A DNA stretch of 64,000 nt from JACCXM01 sp046328335 (GTDB taxonomy: Bacteria; Chloroflexota; Chloroflexia; Thermomicrobiales; UBA6265). Where the stretch lies: contig JAXLWU010000003.1 in NCBI GenBank assembly GCA_046328335.1, positions 1 to 64,000 of the forward strand, read 5' to 3'. Positions 24,910 to 33,110 of the stretch are shown here, piece by piece. A program made the position numbers and the translations under genes. Numbering within the stretch: the stretch's first letter is position 1; each line of letters starts with the position of its first letter. The notes under the pieces are model-generated. The model was not told the origin of the DNA and ran no database searches. It saw only the letters and a program-made list of their open reading frames with translations.

Positions 24910-25899
24910 TTATCCCTGAAACGGCGCCACGATGTGCTTCGCCAGCAGGTCGATCTGGCGCGGGTCGTCGCTGACCGGGGTGATGATCAACTCTTGCAGG
25001 CCGATGGCGGCGAGCGCCGCGATGCGGCGCTGGATGTCGTCGATGGTGCCAAGGAGGTAGGAGGCGGTCAGTTCCGGCAGGCCACGGTGGTCGCCCATGA
25101 CGCGCAGGAAATGAGGTACCTGCTCCGCGATCACCGCGTCACGAGTGGCGGCCTCGGAGAGATGGACGAACTGGGTGTGGGCAAAGGTAAGGGTGGCCGG
25201 GTCGCGCCCGTTGGCGCGTAGGTGCTCTTGCACGACCAGCCAGTCGGCCTCGACCATCGCGGCGTCGCTGCCGCTGGAGCGCGACATCCAGCCCGCGGCG
25301 TGGAGGATGCGGTCGAGTACGGCGGGAGCAATGTACGGTTTGTCGGGGGTCTCCGGGGCGTGACCTAACGACCCCCCGGCGATCCAGACAGGTGGTACGC
25401 GGGGTGGCCGCGGCTCCATCGCAATCTCATCCAGATGGAAGAAGCGGCCGTGGTGGGTTACGGACGGCTCGCTGAGGAGGCGGCGGATGACGGTCAATCC
25501 TTCGTCGAGACGAGCGCCGCGTTCCTTGAGCGGCACGCCGACAGTCGCGAACTCCCGCTCCTCCCAGCCGGTGCCGACGCCGAGGATAAAGCGGCCGCCG
25601 GAGAGAAAGTCGAGCGAGATCACCTCGCGGGCGACGATCGCCGGATGGCGCAGGGGGAGGACCAGGATCGCGGTGCCAAGCCGCGCCCGCTCCGTCACCG
25701 CCGCGACGTGCGCGAGGACGAGGAGAGGATCGTGCCAGGCGACACCGTAGAGGGCCGGCGAAACGAGCAGGTGCTCGATCACCCAGAGACTGTCAAAGCC
25801 GCGTGCTTCCGCTTGACGGGCGTAGGCGCCGAGGCGGCGGACGCCATCGTAGGTGGCATCCGGCCAGGCGTACGAGGGGAGCCGCAATCCGACGCGCAT
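24910..25899 (-). CDS. Luciferase-like (LLM) flavin-dependent oxidoreductase
   Basis: TIM-barrel F420- or FMN-dependent oxidoreductase, 329 residues. Family markers are G-F-D-S-L-W-V-I-E-H near residue 33, L-G-T-A-I-L-V-L-P-L-R-H-P, V-A-R-E-V-I-S-L-D-F-L-S-G-G-R-F and L-G-V-G-T-G-W. These residues are typical of the group using F420 or reduced FMN; which cofactor is used cannot be told. It starts one base after the stop of the amidohydrolase gene at 25900, so they form one transcript. It may open the oxidative attack on the compound later handled by the hydrolases. Confidence 0.88.
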   Translation of the reverse strand: MRVGLRLPSYAWPDATYDGVRRLGAYARQAEARGFDSLWVIEHLLVSPALYGVAWHDPLLVLAHVAAVTERARLGTAILVLPLRHPAIVAREVISLDFLSGGRFILGVGTGWEEREFATVGVPLKERGARLDEGLTVIRRLLSEPSVTHHGRFFHLDEIAMEPRPPRVPPVWIAGGSLGHAPETPDKPYIAPAVLDRILHAAGWMSRSSGSDAAMVEADWLVVQEHLRANGRDPATLTFAHTQFVHLSEAATRDAVIAEQVPHFLRVMGDHRGLPELTASYLLGTIDDIQRRIAALAAIGLQELIITPVSDDPRQIDLLAKHIVAPFQG

Positions 25900-27084
25900 C
25901 TAGTGGCCTCCCCCCGCGAAACCGGGCACGATCACCTTGCGCTGCGCGGGCGGGGTGTTGCGGCTGGTGCCGACGCGAATCTTGCCGTCGATGATCGCCG
26001 CGGCGAGGGCCGGGGTGTCGCCAATGGCGAAGGTTTCGAGCGCCGTTGTTGCCGCCGAGCCGATCGGGGCGTCGATGACGATCAGATCGGCCTCGCGTCC
26101 CGGCGCGACGACGCCGCGGTTGAGGCGGTGCAGCCGGGCGGTGTTGCCGGTCGCCATCGCCAGTGCCCGTTCCGGGGCGATGCCCCCGAGCGACGAGACC
26201 CAGGCGATGGTGCGCAGCATCCCGAGCGGAATGACCCCGGTGCCGGAGGGCATGTCGGTGCCGAGGATCAGTCGCCGCTCCATCCCTTTCTCCGCTACCA
26301 GACGGGCCGTTTCCTGCGCGGCGAGGGTATTGCCGCACTGAACGATCTCCACAAGACAGTCCGTCTCGGCGAGGATCTTCTCTACATCGGCGAGGGGGAG
26401 CCGGGTGGGGCCGCCGTTGACGTGGCTGGCGACGTCGGGGCGGATGGCGCAGACCAACTCGGCGCGAATGGCATTGCTGCCGGGAATGGAGACGCCGCCG
26501 GTGTGCATCGCCACCCGCATCCCGCGCGCCTGTGCCCAGCGCACCATCGGTCCGGCATCCTCCGGGGTGCAGACGGCGGAGAGGCCGATCTCGCCGACGA
26601 GTTGCACCCCGGCCTCGGCCATCTCGTCGAAATCGGCTTCGCTCAGGCCGCACTCGAGGATGACCGCGCCGCCAATCACCTTGACCCCTGCGGGACGGTT
26701 GTTGGCGAACGCCTTGGCCCCGACGATGGCGAGCGCCTTGGTGCCGACCCGGTCGCGCGGGCGGCCGGGGAAATGCGGCTCGCCCGCGGAGATCATCGAG
26801 GTCACCCCCCCGTGGAGGCAACTGTCGATGAAGTCGAAGATGCGCTGCCGGGGCGAGTAGTCCCCGGCGACGGGATGAACATGGTTGTCGATGAGCCCCG
26901 GCGCGACGGTCGCGCCCGCCGCGTCGATCGTGGTTTCGCCATCAGCCGTTGCGGGCGCCCCCGCGGCGTCGCCAACATGGGCGATCAGGCCATCGCGGAC
27001 GACGATGGTGTCGCCCCTTGCCAGCGGGGCGTCGATATCGCCGGTAACGATGGCACCGATGTTCGTAATGCGCAGGTTCGACAT
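25900..27084 (-). CDS. Enamidase-like amidohydrolase
   Basis: Amidohydrolase-superfamily enzyme, 394 residues. The strand-1 metal pair is present (A-P-G-L-I-D-N-H-V-H-P). Other candidate ligands are the Glu in A-V-I-L-E-C-G-L, His in V-A-M-H-T-G-G, His in A-S-H-V-N-G-G-P-T-R and Asp in L-G-T-D-M-P-S-G-T-G. The H-V-N-G-G-P-T and D-M-P-S-G-T-G blocks resemble enamidase of the anaerobic nicotinate pathway, which opens a ring and releases ammonia. The ATG at 27084 with GAGGTTGCCC upstream is used. Substrate here is unknown, but a cyclic amide/enamide is a reasonable guess. Confidence 0.85.
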   Translation of the reverse strand: MSNLRITNIGAIVTGDIDAPLARGDTIVVRDGLIAHVGDAAGAPATADGETTIDAAGATVAPGLIDNHVHPVAGDYSPRQRIFDFIDSCLHGGVTSMISAGEPHFPGRPRDRVGTKALAIVGAKAFANNRPAGVKVIGGAVILECGLSEADFDEMAEAGVQLVGEIGLSAVCTPEDAGPMVRWAQARGMRVAMHTGGVSIPGSNAIRAELVCAIRPDVASHVNGGPTRLPLADVEKILAETDCLVEIVQCGNTLAAQETARLVAEKGMERRLILGTDMPSGTGVIPLGMLRTIAWVSSLGGIAPERALAMATGNTARLHRLNRGVVAPGREADLIVIDAPIGSAATTALETFAIGDTPALAAAIIDGKIRVGTSRNTPPAQRKVIVPGFAGGGH

Positions 27085-27160
27085 GGGCAACCTCAGCAGG
27101 TGTCGGGGCGAGAAGTCGAGGAGTCGAGGAGTCGAGCACGAGAGCGGAGGGCGGAAAACC

Positions 27161-27241
27161 TGTCGTCCCGAGGAACGAGGGATCTCGTCGTGCGCCCACG
27201 GGTGGACGACCGACGAGGTTCCTCCTTTGTCGGAACGACAC
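27161..27241 (-). repeat. Dispersed palindromic repeat, copy 6 (reversed)
   Basis: Starts TGTCGTCCCGAGGAACGAGG and ends CTTTGTCGGAACGACAC; outer ends are complementary. It lies between the isochorismatase-like gene and the enamidase-like gene. Just beside it, 27112-27138 holds a short tandem array of GTCGAGGA. Confidence 0.75.
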
Positions 27242-27299
27242 TTTCACCGTGCGCCCCGCTCGATGCGAAGAAGCGAACGTATCTCAATGGAGCACTCCT

Positions 27300-27947
27300 T
27301 CAGCGGGCAGTTGCCGGCTCGGCGACGCGCAGGGCGGGGAAGAGGTCGGCGCTGGCGACGACGTCGCCGTAATGCGTGTCGATGTCGTAGAGCGAGGAGG
27401 CCTGCTCCCGGTCGCTCGTGGCGCTGACACAGTCCTCCGGCACGAAGACGTCGTAGCCGAGGAAATAGGCGTCGTGGACGGTGGAACGCACGCAGATATT
27501 GGTGACGACGCCGGTGACGATGACCTGGTTGACGTCCCACTCGCGCAGGTAGAGATCGAGGTCCGTGCCAAAGAACCCGCTGTAACGCCGCTTGGGGATG
27601 CGCACGTCACTCGGCGCGACATCCATGGCCTCGATCACTGCAGCGCCCCAGGAACCGCGCCGGCAGTGGGGAACCCGCTTGTCGAACTCGCGGTCGTCGG
27701 GCAGCGGGTGCTCGTCGCAGATCCAGACGATGCGCATCCCCTGCTCGCGGCAGGCGGCGACCAGCCGATTGAGCGGATCGATGATGCGGCGTCCTTCGAG
27801 GAGCACCATTTCACCGCCGGGTTCGAGAAAATCGTTGAGCATGTCAATGACGAGCAATGCCGCCTGACCTGGATCGAAGTGCAGGCGCTTGCCCGAACGG
27901 CGCTCGGAGAAGGCGCTGGTGATCGCGCCGTTAGTATCGGTGGTCAT
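27300..27947 (-). CDS. Isochorismatase-like cysteine hydrolase
   Basis: Cysteine hydrolase of 215 residues. The triad is visible: Asp in L-L-V-I-D-M-L-N-D-F, Lys in I-P-K-R-R-Y-S-G-F and the nucleophile Cys in G-V-V-T-N-I-C-V-R-S-T. Family members hydrolyse small amides such as ureidoacrylate, carbamoylsarcosine, nicotinamide and maleamate. The ATG at 27947 follows AAAGGAGAG. Neighbours (Liv/Urt-type importer, enamidase-like and luciferase-like enzymes) fit an amide-cleaving step in a nitrogen-compound pathway rather than isochorismate metabolism. Confidence 0.88.
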   Translation of the reverse strand: MTTDTNGAITSAFSERRSGKRLHFDPGQAALLVIDMLNDFLEPGGEMVLLEGRRIIDPLNRLVAACREQGMRIVWICDEHPLPDDREFDKRVPHCRRGSWGAAVIEAMDVAPSDVRIPKRRYSGFFGTDLDLYLREWDVNQVIVTGVVTNICVRSTVHDAYFLGYDVFVPEDCVSATSDREQASSLYDIDTHYGDVVASADLFPALRVAEPATAR

Positions 27948-28031
27948 GGGTTCTCTCCTTTCATCTGCGGTTCTCAGCGATACGGACGACGCCCCCAATC
28001 ATGCATGCGATGTGATCCTGGTCTGGTTGGT

Positions 28032-28129
28032 GGTAGGGACACAGCATGCTGTGTCCGCTTCCCGCAACGCGGTTGCCGTTCGGGAACCCACCTGAGAGGT
28101 AGTCGGACACGGCATGCCGTGTCCCTACC
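28032..28129. repeat. 98-bp nested inverted repeat (MITE-like)
   Basis: Left arm 28032-28057 and right arm 28104-28129 are reverse complements with two mismatches across 26 bases. Each arm contains its own perfect 20-bp palindrome (GGACACAGCATGCTGTGTCC on the left and GGACACGGCATGCCGTGTCC on the right). It lies between the ATPase gene (stop 28207) and the isochorismatase-like gene. No transposase is present. The rest of the 27948-28206 gap shows nothing else. Confidence 0.75.
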
Positions 28130-28206
28130 CCCGGACGTAGAGGCCGATTCCAAAAGAAGTGATTTGGGTGCCAATCCAAAATGATGCCTTCCTTACTCGT
28201 GCTCCT

Positions 28207-28908
28207 TCACACCACCAAATGCTGCCGCAACCGATCTTCGTCTTGCAGAAAGAGCGGCGACGGACCTGCGTCGACAATGGCGCCTTTCTCCATGATGTAG
28301 CAGCGGGCGCTGATGCGCAGCGCCAAGTGCGCGTTCTGCTCGACCAGGAGCACACCGACGCCACCGGCGGCGATCTCCTCCAGGCGCGCCGCCAATTCCT
28401 GCACCACGTTTGGCTGCAAACCTTCCGAGAACTCGTCGAGGAGAATGAGGCGGGGCCGCGCGAGGAGCGCGCGGGTGATGGCCAGCATTTGCCGCTCGCC
28501 GCCGGAGAGGGCGTTGGCGTCCTGGCCAAGCCGTTCCGCCAGGATCGGAAACCGCGCGATAACGCGTTCGCCATCGACCGTGCCACCTCCGGCGAGGCGG
28601 CCGAGGCGGAGGTTCTCCGCGACGGTCAGGGTCGGAAAGACACCGCGGTCTTCCGGGACGAAGGCGACGCCCAACCGCGCGATGGCGTGGGTGGGCAGCC
28701 GTTCGACGTGCTGGCCGGCGACCACGATCGCTCCGGCGGTGCGGGTGGTGAGGCCGACAATACTGCGGAGGGTGGCCGTCTTGCCAACGCCGTTGCGTCC
28801 AAGCAGGGCCACGATCTCCCCGGCGCCGACGCGGAGATTGACATCGAAGAGGACGGGTGTCCGGCCGTAGCCGGCATGGAGGCCACTCACCTGGAGGAGG
28901 TCCATCAT
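28207..28908 (-). CDS. livF: Branched-chain amino acid/urea-type ABC transporter ATPase, LivF-like
   Basis: ATPase of a hydrophobic amino acid (HAAT) family importer, 233 residues. Walker A is G-R-N-G-V-G-K-T-A, the signature is L-S-G-G-E-R-Q, and Walker B is L-I-L-L-D-E-F-S-E-G-L. The F-S-E-G-L-Q-P block and short length are typical of LivF/UrtE. The ATG at 28908 overlaps the LivG stop by four bases (ATGA). It is the last gene of the importer operon. Confidence 0.92.
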   Translation of the reverse strand: MMDLLQVSGLHAGYGRTPVLFDVNLRVGAGEIVALLGRNGVGKTATLRSIVGLTTRTAGAIVVAGQHVERLPTHAIARLGVAFVPEDRGVFPTLTVAENLRLGRLAGGGTVDGERVIARFPILAERLGQDANALSGGERQMLAITRALLARPRLILLDEFSEGLQPNVVQELAARLEEIAAGGVGVLLVEQNAHLALRISARCYIMEKGAIVDAGPSPLFLQDEDRLRQHLVV

Positions 28909-29615
28909 GCCTCTCCCAGGTAAACGCGGCGGACTTCCGGGTCGCGCTCGATCGCTCCGATCGGACCTTCGCGCAGGATCGCCCCTTTGTGCATGACTGT
29001 GACGACGTCGGCGATGCCGCGCACAAAGTCGATGTCGTGCTCGATGACGACGACGGTGGCGCGCCGTGCCAGATCGCGGACGATGGCGGCGACGGCGCGA
29101 GTCTCGTGCGCGTTCATGCCGGCGGTTGGTTCGTCGAGGAGGATGAGCTGCGGCTGCATCGCGATCGCCATTGCCAGTTCGAGCCGTTTCTTCTCGCCGT
29201 GGGCCAGGTCTTTGCCGAGCACGCCCGCCCGGTCGTGCAGGGCGACCTGCTCCAACGCGGCCCAGGCGCGTGGGCACGCCTCCGGAGTCTCGCGGCCGGC
29301 GAGGAGGAGATGATCGCGCACCGGGAGTGACGCGAAGACGCGCGGTGTCTGAAACGAGCGAGCGAGCCCGAGCCGGGCGATGGCGTGCGGCCCCTTGCCG
29401 GTGATGTCGCGGCCCGCGAAGCGAATGCGGCCCTCGCTGAGCGGAAGCATGCCGCTGGCGAGATTGAAAAGAGTGCTCTTGCCGGCGCCGTTGGGGCCGA
29501 TGATGCAGTGAATGCGTCCCTCGCGGATGGTGAGATCGACGCCATCGACCGCGCGCAGCCCCCCGAAGCGGCGGGAAAGGTTATGCGTTTGCAGCAGCAC
29601 GCTCGGCTCAGCCAT
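28905..29615 (-). CDS. livG: Branched-chain amino acid/urea-type ABC transporter ATPase, LivG-like
   Basis: Second ATPase of the HAAT importer, 236 residues. Walker A is G-P-N-G-A-G-K-S-T and Walker B is L-I-L-L-D-E-P-T-A-G-M-N, with the LivG-type H-loop region V-V-I-E-H-D-I-D-F. The canonical LSGGQ signature is replaced by A-H-G-E-K-K-R-L-E, close to the L-x-x-G-x-x-R-x-L-E form of LivG/UrtD. It overlaps the LivM gene end by 8 bases. Confidence 0.9.
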   Translation of the reverse strand: MAEPSVLLQTHNLSRRFGGLRAVDGVDLTIREGRIHCIIGPNGAGKSTLFNLASGMLPLSEGRIRFAGRDITGKGPHAIARLGLARSFQTPRVFASLPVRDHLLLAGRETPEACPRAWAALEQVALHDRAGVLGKDLAHGEKKRLELAMAIAMQPQLILLDEPTAGMNAHETRAVAAIVRDLARRATVVVIEHDIDFVRGIADVVTVMHKGAILREGPIGAIERDPEVRRVYLGEA

Positions 29616-30693
29616 GCCGCGCCTCCGGCGGCGATTCCAGCAAGGGCGTGGCGCCTTGGGAGGAGCGCGCCGATTGTCGTCGCTTGAACCAGGTTCGCAA
29701 GGTCTCGCCTTGGTTCTCGACCAGACCGGCGATGCCGCGCGGCAAGAAGACGACCACCAGGATAAAGACCGCGGCGAGGATCATCACGTAGCCGTCGGCA
29801 GAGACGCCGCGCAGCCGGTTCTCGAGCAACTTGAGCGCGAGCGCGGCCAGGAGCGGACCGATCAGGGTGCCTTGCCCGCCCACGGCAACCCAGACATAGG
29901 CCTGGATCGAGAGCGCGACGCCAAAGAGGGAAGGATGGGCGGTGCCCGTGAGGGGAGCGTAGAGTGCGCCAGCGAGGGCGCCGATCGCGCCCGCGACCGC
30001 GGCGATGAGCAATTTGATCCCGGCCACGTTGTAGCCCAGGGTTGCCGCCTTTTCCTCGTCGTCGCGAATGGCGACCAACACCCGCCCCAGCCGGGAGTGG
30101 GTCAACCAAATGCAGCCGAGATAGGTGGCGGTGACGACTCCTGCGGTGAGCCAATAGAACTGCTCCGGCGTCGTCGGGGCGAGATCGAGTCCTGCCAGCG
30201 AGAAATCGGGCAGGGGGATGGCGATGAGCCCGTTCGAGCCGCCGGTCAGATCGTAACTGACCGCCGTCCAGCGCTGGAGAATAAGCGAGACGGCGAGGGT
30301 GATCAGCGCGTAGTAAATCGGCAAAGTGCGGGTCTTGAACGCCGGGAAGGCGACCACGACGGCGAGCAGCACGCCGATGAGTACGGCGAGAGCGAAGGCC
30401 AGCCACGTCGGCGATCCCGTCTTGATGTGGCGCATGGTCAGCGCGTAGGTGTAGGCGCCGAGTCCGAGGTAGGCGGCCGGACCGAGGTTGAGGATGCCGG
30501 TGTATCCCCATTGCAGATCGACGCTGAGCGCCAGCAAACCGAGCACGAGCGCCGAGGAGACGAGAAACAGACTGAATGGGTCGGCGGTCCGACTATAGAG
30601 AAACAAGCCGATCGCGAGCACGATCGCCCAGCGAGTCGCCTTCAAGGGGGAGGAAACTCGCTCCCATGGTGGGCTCACGGAGGCCGCGCTCAC
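29608..30693 (-). CDS. livM: Branched-chain amino acid/urea-type ABC transporter permease, LivM-like
   Basis: Inner-membrane permease, 361 residues, about nine to ten hydrophobic segments. Typical LivM blocks: D-L-Q-W-G-Y-T-G-I-L-N-L-G near residue 60, A-I-R-D-D-E-E-K-A-A-T-L-G-Y and G-G-Q-G-T-L-I-G-P-L-L. The start is a GTG that overlaps the LivH stop by four bases (GTGA). The C-terminal ~35 residues are polar and extend past the usual end. Confidence 0.92.
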   Translation of the reverse strand: MSAASVSPPWERVSSPLKATRWAIVLAIGLFLYSRTADPFSLFLVSSALVLGLLALSVDLQWGYTGILNLGPAAYLGLGAYTYALTMRHIKTGSPTWLAFALAVLIGVLLAVVVAFPAFKTRTLPIYYALITLAVSLILQRWTAVSYDLTGGSNGLIAIPLPDFSLAGLDLAPTTPEQFYWLTAGVVTATYLGCIWLTHSRLGRVLVAIRDDEEKAATLGYNVAGIKLLIAAVAGAIGALAGALYAPLTGTAHPSLFGVALSIQAYVWVAVGGQGTLIGPLLAALALKLLENRLRGVSADGYVMILAAVFILVVVFLPRGIAGLVENQGETLRTWFKRRQSARSSQGATPLLESPPEARHG

Positions 30694-31577
30694 CGCCGCA
30701 ACCTACCGGAGAACAACCCGCGCGGGCGGAGGAGCACCAGCGCCCAGACGATGATGAGGACGGTGATCTGGGCGTAGGTCGCGTCGTAGAGGGCGGTAAA
30801 GCCGGCCTCCCAGCCACCGACAATTGCCGCGCCGCCGAGCGCGGCGACGATCGAGCCCGCACCGGCAACGATGACGACGAGGAAGGAACGAAGGACCCAA
30901 TCCAGCCCCATGGTCGGCACCACGCTGACGAAGGGCGCGGCGAGCGCGCCGGCGAGACCGGCCAGCGCCGAACCAAGGGCAAACGAGAGCGCGTTCATGC
31001 GCGTGGTGTTGATCCCCAGGGTTGCCGCCATCGCCGGGTTGATCATGGTGGCACGCGCGCGCAACCCGAAATCGGTCCGGCGGAACAGGAGCAAAACCGC
31101 GATGATCGTGGCGGCCGCGAGTACGGTCGCCATGATCTGGTAGAGCGGGTAGGTGTTGCCGAGAATCACCGGACCGCCGGCAATCGGGCTGGCGACGAAT
31201 TGCGGGCGATCGCCGAAAACGATCGCGACGCCGCGTTGCAGGAGAATGCCGAGTCCAAACGTGGCGAGGAGGGTGGAGAGGTCGCCGCGGGCATAGAGTC
31301 GCTGGACAATTGTGCGCTCGACGAGGATACCGAAGGCGCCGACGGCGAGCGCGGCGAGGATCAGATTGAACCAGAAATTGACTCCGCGCTCGAGCAGCCA
31401 CCACATCGCATAGGCGCCGAGCATGTAGAACTCGCCGTGGGCCATGTTGATGACCTTCATCATCCCGAAGACGATGAACAGCCCGAGCGAGACGAGCGCC
31501 AGCAAGGCGACCGCCGAAGTGGCGTTGAACAGTTGTTTCAGCACCAGCCCGGTGTTGATCTGCGCGGCGAGCGACAT
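30690..31577 (-). CDS. livH: Branched-chain amino acid/urea-type ABC transporter permease, LivH-like
   Basis: Inner-membrane permease, 295 residues, eight or so hydrophobic segments. Family blocks are V-I-N-M-A-H-G-E-F-Y-M-L-G-A-Y, L-R-A-R-A-T-M-I-N-P-A-M-A-A-T-L-G and V-I-V-A-G-A-G-S-I. The ATG at 31577 has AAGGA upstream. It is separated from the binding-protein gene (stop 31807) by a 200-base inverted-repeat element. Confidence 0.92.
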   Translation of the reverse strand: MSLAAQINTGLVLKQLFNATSAVALLALVSLGLFIVFGMMKVINMAHGEFYMLGAYAMWWLLERGVNFWFNLILAALAVGAFGILVERTIVQRLYARGDLSTLLATFGLGILLQRGVAIVFGDRPQFVASPIAGGPVILGNTYPLYQIMATVLAAATIIAVLLLFRRTDFGLRARATMINPAMAATLGINTTRMNALSFALGSALAGLAGALAAPFVSVVPTMGLDWVLRSFLVVIVAGAGSIVAALGGAAIVGGWEAGFTALYDATYAQITVLIIVWALVLLRPRGLFSGRLRR

Positions 31578-31596
31578 GAACGTGTCCTTGCGAGGC

Positions 31597-31803
31597 GGGT
31601 GTTGGGTGTCAGGTGTCGGGTGTCAGGAGACAAGAGACAGCAAGTCGGCAAGTCGGCAAGAAGATGCGTCGAGAAGGCGAGAAGGCGAGAGGTCGAGCAG
31701 TCGAGGAGACGACGCCGAGGACTGCTGCATCCAATGCGCGTCATTGTGCGCTTCCTTCCGGCTCCTGACACCTGACACCTGACTCCTGACTCCCAACTCC
31801 GTC
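31597..31803. repeat. Heptamer-based inverted repeat element between binding-protein and permease genes
   Basis: The left arm (31597-31629) is built of GGTGTCA/GGTGTCG-like heptamers and the right arm (31761-31800) of their reverse complement (TGACACC, TGACTCC). The middle holds two more short arrays, of CAAGTCGG (31641-31660) and GAGAAGGC (31671-31690). The transcript can fold into a long imperfect stem. It fills almost the whole gap between the binding-protein stop and the LivH start. Confidence 0.75.
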
Positions 31804-31806
31804 GCC

Positions 31807-33024
31807 CTATACCACCGAACACCCTTCGTGACCGGGATGGGTCTGGAGCCCGAAATCCTGGTCGATGACGTAGGCGTCGTTCTCGATGCGCAGCAGGTAG
31901 ATGTGCTGTTTGAGCAGGTGGTTGCTGGCGTCGATCTCGACATCGCCCTGGGGCAGGGTCATGGCCAGACCCTCGCAGGCTTTGGCGAACGGCTCCGGGT
32001 CGAAGGAGCCCGCCGTGTTCGCCGCTTCCCGCCAGAGCAGGATCGCCCCGTAGCAGGCGGCCGCGGTGCCACCGATCGGCAACTGGTAGTCGTAGGCCTC
32101 GCGGAAGGCGGCGACGAATTCCTTGTTGACCGGGTTGTCGATCTGATCGGAGTAGCGGTCGGCGGTGAGGACTCCCTCGGCGAAGCCCTTGAGCCCGCCG
32201 TAGACCTCGGGAGCGAACGTGGCGACCCCGGTCACGGTCATCTTGTCGAAGAGTCCGCCCTCGCGCGCCTGCTTGGTGAAGGCGACGCCGTCGGTGCCGA
32301 CGGTGGTCGAGAAGACGACCTTCGCGCCGGAGTTGGCGATCTTGTCGATGATCGGCCGGTAATCACTGGTGCCGAGCGGCACGTACTCCTCGGCCACGAC
32401 GGTCCCGCCGGCGCCCTCGAGGAACTGGATGGCGACCGCATTGACCGAGCGAGGAAAGACGTAGTCGTTGCCGATCAGGTACCAGTCGCCGCCGAACTGC
32501 TCGACAATCGCGGGGACGAACGGACCGAGGCGCTGCTGTGGCGTATCGCCGAGACCGAAGACGAGCGGGTTGGTGCTGCCGTCGGGCAGACAGGTCTTGT
32601 CTTCGCCGTCGAGCGGGTAGAAAAAGACCTTCTTTGCCTGATCGACGAGAGGCAGCACGGCGAGGGTGGTGGCGCTGCTGACCGTGCCCATCAGGATATC
32701 GACGTTGTCCTGCATCAGCAGTTTCCGCGCCCGCTCGGTGGCGACGGCCGGATCACCCTGGTCGTCCTCGGCGATGACGGTCAACGGCCGGCCGAGGATG
32801 CCGCCCTCGTCGTTGACGCGCTGCACGGCGAGATTGGTCGCCTTGGTCATCAGGTCGCCGAAATCAGCGAAGACGCCGGTGACTGGGGCGAGCAGGCCGA
32901 TGGTGATCGGCTCACCGCTGGCCGGCGTGGCCTGGGCGGCGACGCGGCCAGGCACGGCGCCAGTGGCCAGCAGCGCGCCGGCGGCGCCGAATTGCATGAT
33001 CTTGCGCCGAGAAATCTGGTTCAT
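31807..33024 (-). CDS. Urea/amide/branched-chain amino acid-type substrate-binding protein
   Basis: Extracellular binding protein of the HAAT importer, 405 residues. A Tat-type signal (S-R-R-K-I-M-Q, residues 5-11) is followed by a hydrophobic stretch and A-A-Q-A-T-P-A. The domain begins I-T-I-G-L-L-A-P-V-T-G-V-F-A-D-F-G. The segment V-F-F-Y-P-L-D-G-E-D-K-T-C and Y-L-I-G-N-D-Y-V-F-P-R-S resemble UrtA/FmdD/AmiC-type proteins that bind urea or short amides, rather than leucine-binding LivK. That fits the downstream amide hydrolases. It is the first transport gene, 87 bases after the IclR gene stop. Confidence 0.88.
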   Translation of the reverse strand: MNQISRRKIMQFGAAGALLATGAVPGRVAAQATPASGEPITIGLLAPVTGVFADFGDLMTKATNLAVQRVNDEGGILGRPLTVIAEDDQGDPAVATERARKLLMQDNVDILMGTVSSATTLAVLPLVDQAKKVFFYPLDGEDKTCLPDGSTNPLVFGLGDTPQQRLGPFVPAIVEQFGGDWYLIGNDYVFPRSVNAVAIQFLEGAGGTVVAEEYVPLGTSDYRPIIDKIANSGAKVVFSTTVGTDGVAFTKQAREGGLFDKMTVTGVATFAPEVYGGLKGFAEGVLTADRYSDQIDNPVNKEFVAAFREAYDYQLPIGGTAAACYGAILLWREAANTAGSFDPEPFAKACEGLAMTLPQGDVEIDASNHLLKQHIYLLRIENDAYVIDQDFGLQTHPGHEGCSVV

Positions 33025-33110
33025 CGCGTCCTCCTCATACGAATTGCATCCTCGCTATATCCCAATCTCGCAGCACCGCCTGCTGGCGAAATAGCCGCTC
33101 ACGGACTGGG

